Source: Nitrospiraceae bacterium
GTDB lineage: Bacteria > Nitrospirota > UBA9217
Length of the DNA stretch: 5,138 nucleotides
NCBI GenBank assembly: GCA_003454665.1
Contig: DMKB01000030.1
Coordinates: 1-5,138, forward strand
Direction: 5' to 3'
Within the stretch, counting starts at the first letter, position 1, and the number at the start of each line of letters is the position of its first letter. Positions 5,031 through 5,138 of this stretch are shown piece by piece. The position numbers and the translations under genes were made by a program. Under the pieces are notes generated by a model, which was not told the origin of the DNA, did not search any database, and saw nothing but the letters and a program-made list of their open reading frames with translations.

Positions 5031-5138
5031 ATCAGCTATCAGCTATCAGGAAAAGGATAGCAGAATATAGTAGTCAGCATACAGTAAACGGTAGACAGGC
5101 ATCGGGAATCTGGTATCAGACATCCGGTGTCGCGCATT
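5031..5138 (-). repeat. Degenerate heptamer tract 3, inverted, running off the window
   Basis: Read on the minus strand, fifteen 7-nt units (5135-5031) carry C at position 3 in 14 of 15, G at position 5 in 13 of 15 and T at position 4 in 9 of 15. The two units nearest thrC (5044-5031) are identical, AGCTGAT, and the next (5051-5045) ends in CTGAT. Unit sequences change along the tract: GAT-ending units lie at the right end, CTG-T units in the middle and CTGAT units next to thrC. The tract probably continues beyond 5138. It fills nearly all of the visible upstream region of thrC, so any promoter in view lies inside or right beside it. Confidence 0.8.

Noticed and set aside
5065..5070. Promoter -10 candidate (TATATT on the minus strand) for thrC
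   Set aside because: No matching -35 hexamer at normal spacing, and the word lies within variable repeat units, so chance is likely.
678..5138. CRISPR array as an explanation for the repeat tracts
   Set aside because: Units are 7 nt and contiguous with no unique spacers, and no cas gene is present.
5031..5138. Riboswitch or T-box leader upstream of thrC
   Set aside because: The visible sequence is nearly all degenerate heptamers, with no T-box-like sequence or recognisable conserved aptamer stem. The leader may extend beyond the window, so absence is not proven.

Overview
The window is about 5.1 kb of GC-rich bacterial chromosome with five protein genes and no RNA genes, CRISPR array, insertion sequence or phage gene that I can see. 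The lipoprotein signal peptides imply a Gram-negative-type cell envelope. Gene content, base composition and intergenic heptamer repeats would fit an anaerobic Desulfobacterota ('Deltaproteobacteria') or a related lineage. That assignment is an impression from memory, not a computed result.

Layout. The left edge holds the C-terminal ~199 residues of a ModA-type periplasmic binding protein, the only plus-strand gene. It is followed by a strong 12-bp hairpin (626-664) and a heptamer repeat tract (678-809). The other genes are all on the minus strand. Read in their own direction from the right edge, they are threonine synthase (thrC, 5005-3659), a cystathionine gamma-synthase-type PLP enzyme overlapping it by 8 bp (3666-2458), a second heptamer tract plus a CGCAAAG-type repeat (2319-2457), an alpha/beta-hydrolase lipoprotein (2254-1286), and a small single-domain rhodanese lipoprotein (1213-809) that converges on the first gene. 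A third heptamer tract fills the region upstream of thrC up to the right edge.

How the genes work together. The thrC and gamma-synthase pair is translationally coupled. Both proteins read much more like their plant chloroplast counterparts than like E. coli ThrC and MetB. In plants these two enzymes compete for one substrate, O-phosphohomoserine, so the pair may be a compact threonine/methionine branch point that needs no homoserine acyltransferase. The hydrolase and rhodanese form a second probable unit of two membrane-anchored proteins of unknown substrate.

The most unusual non-coding feature is the set of three diverged 7-nt repeat tracts, which share the unit NNCTGNN. Between them they hold about 44 units plus one displaced unit, and they fill most of three separate intergenic regions. 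They share near-identical words of 16-20 nt, occur in both orientations, and abut the stop codons of two genes.
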